NCBI GenBank assembly: GCA_003531345.1
Contig: DQGZ01000138.1
Location: 1 to 15,474, forward strand
DNA: 15,474 bases
Direction: 5' to 3'
Source: Alphaproteobacteria bacterium
Lineage (GTDB): Bacteria > Pseudomonadota > Alphaproteobacteria > Rickettsiales > UBA8987
How positions within the stretch are numbered: the stretch's first letter is position 1; each line of letters starts with the position of its first letter. Below are positions 13,640 through 15,474 of the stretch, piece after piece. The notes under the pieces are model-generated. The model saw only the letters and a program-made list of their open reading frames with translations. It was not told where the DNA came from and made no database searches. The position numbers and the translations under genes are program-made.

Positions 13640-15474
13640 ATGGCAAAAACCAACGTGAAAACAGCAGTTAATAATAGCAACCCAGAAGCAGCAAATACTG
13701 ACTCAAAAGAGCAGATGAAAATAGTAATAGTTGGGCATGTTGATCATGGTAAATCAACCCTTATCGGGCGTTTGTTCCACGATACTGACTCTCTGCCTGA
13801 TGGTAAAGTTGATGCCATAAAAGCAAGCTGCCAGAAGCGTGGCATGCCTTTTGAATACTCCTTCCTGATGGACGCATTACAGGCAGAGCGTGACCAGGGA
13901 ATAACAATTGATACTACCCAATTATGGTTCAAAACGCAGAAGCGCAATTATGTAATTATTGACGCCCCAGGGCATAAGGAGTTCCTAAAAAATATGATAT
14001 CAGGCGCAGCTTCATCTGAAGCGGCAGTGCTGGTGATTGACGCTAAAGAAGGTGTAAAGGAACAGTCAAAACGTCATGGATATTTGCTTTCATTACTTGG
14101 TGTTAAGCAAATTGCCGTTGCAGTTAACAAAATGGACTTAGTTGGCTATAGCGAGGAGAAATTTAAAGAAATTGAAGCTGAATACCGTGCTTATTTGAAG
14201 CAGATTGATGTTGAGCCAACTTTCATAATACCAATTTCTGGGCGTGAAGGAGACCATATTATTACAAAAAGTGATAATATGAAATGGTATAAAGGTCCTT
14301 CAATTCTTGAAGCACTTGACTTATTCAAGCCAAAGCCAACCCTTGAAGCACTTGACTTGCGCTTGCCAGTGCAAGATGTTTACAAGTTTGATGAACGCAG
14401 AATTATTGCTGGCAGAATTGAATCAGGGCAAATTAAAGTTGGTGATGAGATAATTTTCTCACCTTCAAACCGTGTGGTAAAAGTTAACTCAATTGAGAGC
14501 TGGCCTGAAAAACCTAACCAGTCCGCACAGGCTGGGCAATCTATTGGCATTACTTTATCTGAACAAATATTCGCAGAGCGTGGGCAGGTTGTAAGCCACA
14601 AGAAAAATGCACCAGTTTTAACCAATGTTTTTCGTGGTAAAATTTTCTGGCTGGGAGATAACCCAATTAAAGAAGGCAATAAATACATTATTAAAATCAA
14701 CACATCTGAGCTTCACGCCGAAGTTAAAAAAATTGAAAAGGTAATTGATACAGGTGAGCTTGATATTAAAAATGACCTTAAAGAAGTGGCGAAAAACAGC
14801 GTGGCAGAAGTAGTTTTCAGAATTCGTGGTGTTGCCGCACTTGATGAATATGCTGCTAATGAAAAAACTGGTAGGTTTGTTATAATTGAGAATTTCCGCA
14901 CTGTTGGCGGTGGTATAATTGACCTGAAAGGTTTTGTTGACCAACGCATTAAAACTGACCCGAAATCTGAAAACCTTACGCCAGTTAACGCACAAATTGA
15001 CCCCGCCAGAAGGGCAATGTTGAACGGTCATAAAGGCGGGGTATTATGGTTTTCGGGGCTTTCTGGCTCTGGCAAATCAACGCTTGCAGTTGCATTGCAG
15101 CAAAAATTATTTGAAAAAGGCTATCAGGTTTTCGTGCTTGATGGTGATAATATTCGCACTGGCTTAAACTCTGACCTTGGTTTTGAACCAAAAGACAGAA
15201 GCGAAAATATCAGAAGGGTAGGGGAGGTTGCAGCGCTTTTTGCCAATAGCGGTACTATAGTTATAACGGCTTTCATCAGCCCATATAAATCAGACAGGGA
15301 CAAGGCAAGAATAGCCTCAGGTGACCATTACCACAGCATTTACATAAAGGCTGATGTTGAAACCTGCAAAAAACGTGACCCAAAAGGTTTATATAAAAAA
15401 GCAATAGCAGGTGAAATTAAGCAATTTACTGGTGTTTCAGATAAATTTGAAGAGCCTGAGAACGCAGACCTTGT
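13640..15474 (+). CDS. cysNC: CysNC-like sulfate activation protein (cut by window end)
   Basis: 611 residues are visible and the frame runs off the window; perhaps 20-40 residues are missing. The N-terminal GTPase/ATP-sulfurylase large-subunit domain has GHVDHGKST (32-40), DAPGH (108-112) and NKMD (163-166), then beta-barrel domains with LPVQDVYKFDERRIIAGRI. The C-terminal APS kinase has the P-loop GLSGSGKST (473-481), LDGDNIR (500-506) and FISPYKSDRDKA. Together these would make APS and phosphorylate it to PAPS. Standard CysN has GSVDDGKST and DTPGH; this EF-Tu-like variant belongs to a separate lineage I associate with alphaproteobacterial glycan-sulfation genes (from memory). No cysD is next to it, though CysN needs CysD. 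ATG 13640 follows the hairpin directly. An alternative ATG at 13715 would start at MKIVIVGHVDHG and lose a 25-residue polar leader. Confidence 0.9.
   Translation, partial: MAKTNVKTAVNNSNPEAANTDSKEQMKIVIVGHVDHGKSTLIGRLFHDTDSLPDGKVDAIKASCQKRGMPFEYSFLMDALQAERDQGITIDTTQLWFKTQKRNYVIIDAPGHKEFLKNMISGAASSEAAVLVIDAKEGVKEQSKRHGYLLSLLGVKQIAVAVNKMDLVGYSEEKFKEIEAEYRAYLKQIDVEPTFIIPISGREGDHIITKSDNMKWYKGPSILEALDLFKPKPTLEALDLRLPVQDVYKFDERRIIAGRIESGQIKVGDEIIFSPSNRVVKVNSIESWPEKPNQSAQAGQSIGITLSEQIFAERGQVVSHKKNAPVLTNVFRGKIFWLGDNPIKEGNKYIIKINTSELHAEVKKIEKVIDTGELDIKNDLKEVAKNSVAEVVFRIRGVAALDEYAANEKTGRFVIIENFRTVGGGIIDLKGFVDQRIKTDPKSENLTPVNAQIDPARRAMLNGHKGGVLWFSGLSGSGKSTLAVALQQKLFEKGYQVFVLDGDNIRTGLNSDLGFEPKDRSENIRRVGEVAALFANSGTIVITAFISPYKSDRDKARIASGDHYHSIYIKADVETCKKRDPKGLYKKAIAGEIKQFTGVSDKFEEPENADL
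14306..14358 (+). repeat. 17-bp direct repeat inside cysNC
   Basis: CTTGAAGCACTTGACTT occurs exactly at 14306-14322 and 14342-14358, 36 bp apart, so in frame. It encodes LEALDL twice within 12-residue units. It lies between the GTPase domain and the first barrel domain. Confidence 0.7.

Noticed and set aside
1..15474. A defence island, prophage, integrative element or CRISPR locus.
   Set aside because: No transposase, integrase, nuclease-helicase pair, toxin-antitoxin pair, direct repeat array or tRNA is visible; gene content is mostly metabolic and envelope-related.

Overview
The window is AT-rich chromosomal DNA that reads like a free-living Gram-negative bacterium, most likely an alphaproteobacterium. 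The basis is two ExoD-family membrane proteins, a TonB/haem outer-membrane system, a CysNC protein with an EF-Tu-like GTPase motif, and many starts without a clear Shine-Dalgarno (SD). The taxon is an inference; no rRNA or marker gene is present. I see no phage structural genes, transposase, CRISPR array, tRNA or rRNA.

Layout. (1) 33-635 (+): ExoD-family membrane protein, followed at 636-860 by a small, more GC-rich coding-like stretch without a convincing start. (2) 871-4848 (-): a compact haem-uptake operon, transcribed leftward as TonB-dependent haem receptor, TonB, then HmuS-type haem-handling protein. Its promoter has a perfect 7-1-7 Fur-type box filling the spacer between -35 and -10, with two weaker box-like 15-mers in a 15-bp register. 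(3) 5022-6808 (+): a small YjdJ-type GNAT protein, then a three-module protein joining a cytidylyltransferase-like domain, a LicD phosphotransferase domain and a C-terminal helical module. (4) 6809-7051: a gap holding a G/C-rich hairpin element. (5) 7052-8242 (+): a KefB-type antiporter without the usual nucleotide-binding tail. (6) 8283-9479 (-): a CysA-type ABC ATPase without its permeases. (7) 9573-13568 (+): TatD hydrolase, an unrecognised 117-aa protein that is probably leaderless, a DJ-1/PfpI protein coupled to a second ExoD protein, and a predicted beta-barrel protein with a very acidic insertion. (8) 13640 to the window end (+): a CysNC-like protein, cut off by the window, whose start codon directly abuts the U-tract of a strong terminator-like hairpin.

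How the genes fit together. The best-supported unit is the iron-regulated haem operon: receptor at the outer membrane, TonB as energy coupler, HmuS in the cytoplasm. ExbB/ExbD and the haem ABC transporter are not here. A looser theme is the cell surface: two ExoD proteins, the LicD fusion (transfer of phospho-substituents to glycans), the beta-barrel protein, and CysNC, which makes activated sulfate (PAPS) and could feed glycan sulfation. These genes are not one operon, so the link is inference. No complete new system is evident. The most interesting items are the LicD fusion, the acidic-insert barrel protein, the variant CysNC with its hairpin at the start codon, and the leaderless small gene.
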